The notes under the pieces are model-generated. The model was not told where the DNA came from. It made no database searches and was given only the letters and a program-made list of their open reading frames with translations. The position numbers and the translations under genes are program-made. A stretch of 6,163 bases of DNA from DASVFB01 sp036380275 (GTDB lineage Bacteria > Actinomycetota > Thermoleophilia > Gaiellales > Gaiellaceae), in NCBI GenBank assembly GCA_036380275.1, contig DASVFB010000059.1:1-6163 (forward strand), given 5' to 3'. Positions 5,568-6,163 of the stretch are shown in pieces. The first letter of the stretch is position 1; each line of letters starts with the position of its first letter.

Positions 5568-6163
5568 TACGCCATCACCTCCCGATCGCGGTCTTCCTCG
5601 GTCTCCTCTTCGAAGCTGCGGCCGGTCGCCGCGAAGAACGCCTGCTCGAGCGTCTCGACGCCGAAGCGCTCCTTGACGTCGTCCACGGGCTCGAGGAACA
5701 GCAACTTGCCGCGGTCGAGGATCCCGACGCGGTCCGCGAGCGTCTCTGCCTCGACCATGTCATGCGTGCAGAGCAGGATCGTTGCGTCGTGCAGCGCCCG
5801 CACCTCGCGGATGAAGTCCTGCACCTCGAGCTTTGAGCGCGGGTCGAGGCCGGTCGTCGGCTCGTCGAGCAGGAGCAACACCGGCGACGTGAGCAGCGCG
5901 CGTGCCAGCGCGACCTTTTGCTGCATGCCGCGCGACAGATGCTCCATCGCCTCGCCGCGCCGGTCCGAGGGGAAGCCGACGCGCTCGAGAATGCGCGGGA
6001 TCTCGCCACGCGTCTGCTTGTGCGTCATCCCGTAGAAGCGCGCCGCGTAGGCGAGGTTCTCCTCCGCGGACATCTTCTTGAAGAAGCTCGCCTCGACCGA
6101 GACGCGGTTCACGAGACGGCGCACCGCGCGTGTCTCCTTGAACGCGTCGTGGCCGAAGATGTG
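5567..6163 (-). CDS. ABC transporter ATP-binding protein (C-terminal 198 aa)
   Basis: Nucleotide-binding subunit paired with the permease downstream; it hydrolyses ATP to power export. The frame is open to the right edge, where the fragment starts HIFGHDAFKE; the Walker A loop and the true start lie beyond it. Counting from the edge: MSAEENLAYAARFYG (31-45), the helical subdomain, the ABC signature LSRGMQQKVALARAL (76-90), Walker B VLLLLDEP (95-102) with catalytic E101, the D-loop GLD (105-107) and the switch His134 in LLCTHDMVEAETLADRV. The tail after about 165 is acidic (EEETEEDRD). The signature reads LSRGM where LSGGQ is standard, a common variant in ABC-2 ATPases. The region VNRVSVEASFFKK (18-30), where the Q-loop glutamine is expected, has no glutamine. 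The stop overlaps the permease start by one base. Confidence 0.95.
   Translation of the reverse strand, partial: HIFGHDAFKETRAVRRLVNRVSVEASFFKKMSAEENLAYAARFYGMTHKQTRGEIPRILERVGFPSDRRGEAMEHLSRGMQQKVALARALLTSPVLLLLDEPTTGLDPRSKLEVQDFIREVRALHDATILLCTHDMVEAETLADRVGILDRGKLLFLEPVDDVKERFGVETLEQAFFAATGRSFEEETEEDRDREVMA
5575..5582 (-). promoter_or_regulatory. Shine-Dalgarno of the ABC permease
   Basis: The minus strand reads GGAGGTGA inside the last codons of the ATPase gene, 7 bases before the permease ATG. With the TAATG junction it shows that the two subunits are co-translated from one message and fixes the permease start at 5567. Confidence 0.85.

Overview
The window is GC-rich (about two thirds G+C by eye). 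Every gene I can support lies on the minus strand, so transcription runs from the right edge to the left edge. The protein styles suggest a high-GC actinobacterium: an alpha-type glutamine synthetase, actinobacterial-looking ABC-2, MFS and tandem-GNAT proteins, and a proline-iminopeptidase-like hydrolase with a TDH-x-F-x-x-PLDH start. A Thermoleophilia-like lineage is my guess, but the sequence alone does not prove it.

In order of transcription: (1) the C-terminal 198 residues of an ABC transporter ATPase, cut by the right edge. (2) Its ABC-2 type permease, coupled through a TAATG stop/start. Together they form an exporter of unknown substrate. (3) A 187-bp gap holding two sibling near-perfect palindromes. 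(4) A tandem-GNAT acetyltransferase, (5) a class I SAM-dependent methyltransferase and (6) an MFS transporter, joined by 8-bp and 4-bp overlaps, so they are very likely one translationally coupled operon. (7) A type I-alpha glutamine synthetase, starting 34-46 bp after the MFS stop (depending on how the gap is counted: 34 bases lie between stop and GTG) behind an excellent Shine-Dalgarno sequence. (8) A 161-bp palindromic element with 13-bp perfect terminal inverted repeats, filling almost the whole gap after glnA. (9) The first 45 codons of a proline-iminopeptidase-like alpha/beta hydrolase, cut by the left edge.

Functionally there are three parts. The ABC pair is an export system. The acetyltransferase/methyltransferase/MFS trio could modify and export small molecules or give resistance, but no substrate can be read from the sequence. 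Glutamine synthetase assimilates ammonium. The gene content is otherwise ordinary for an actinobacterium. The items most worth a second look are the two non-coding palindromic structures. One is a long, MITE-like inverted repeat. The other is a pair of hairpin-forming palindromes whose differences are compensated on both arms. I found no tRNA, rRNA, CRISPR array, transposase gene or phage gene.
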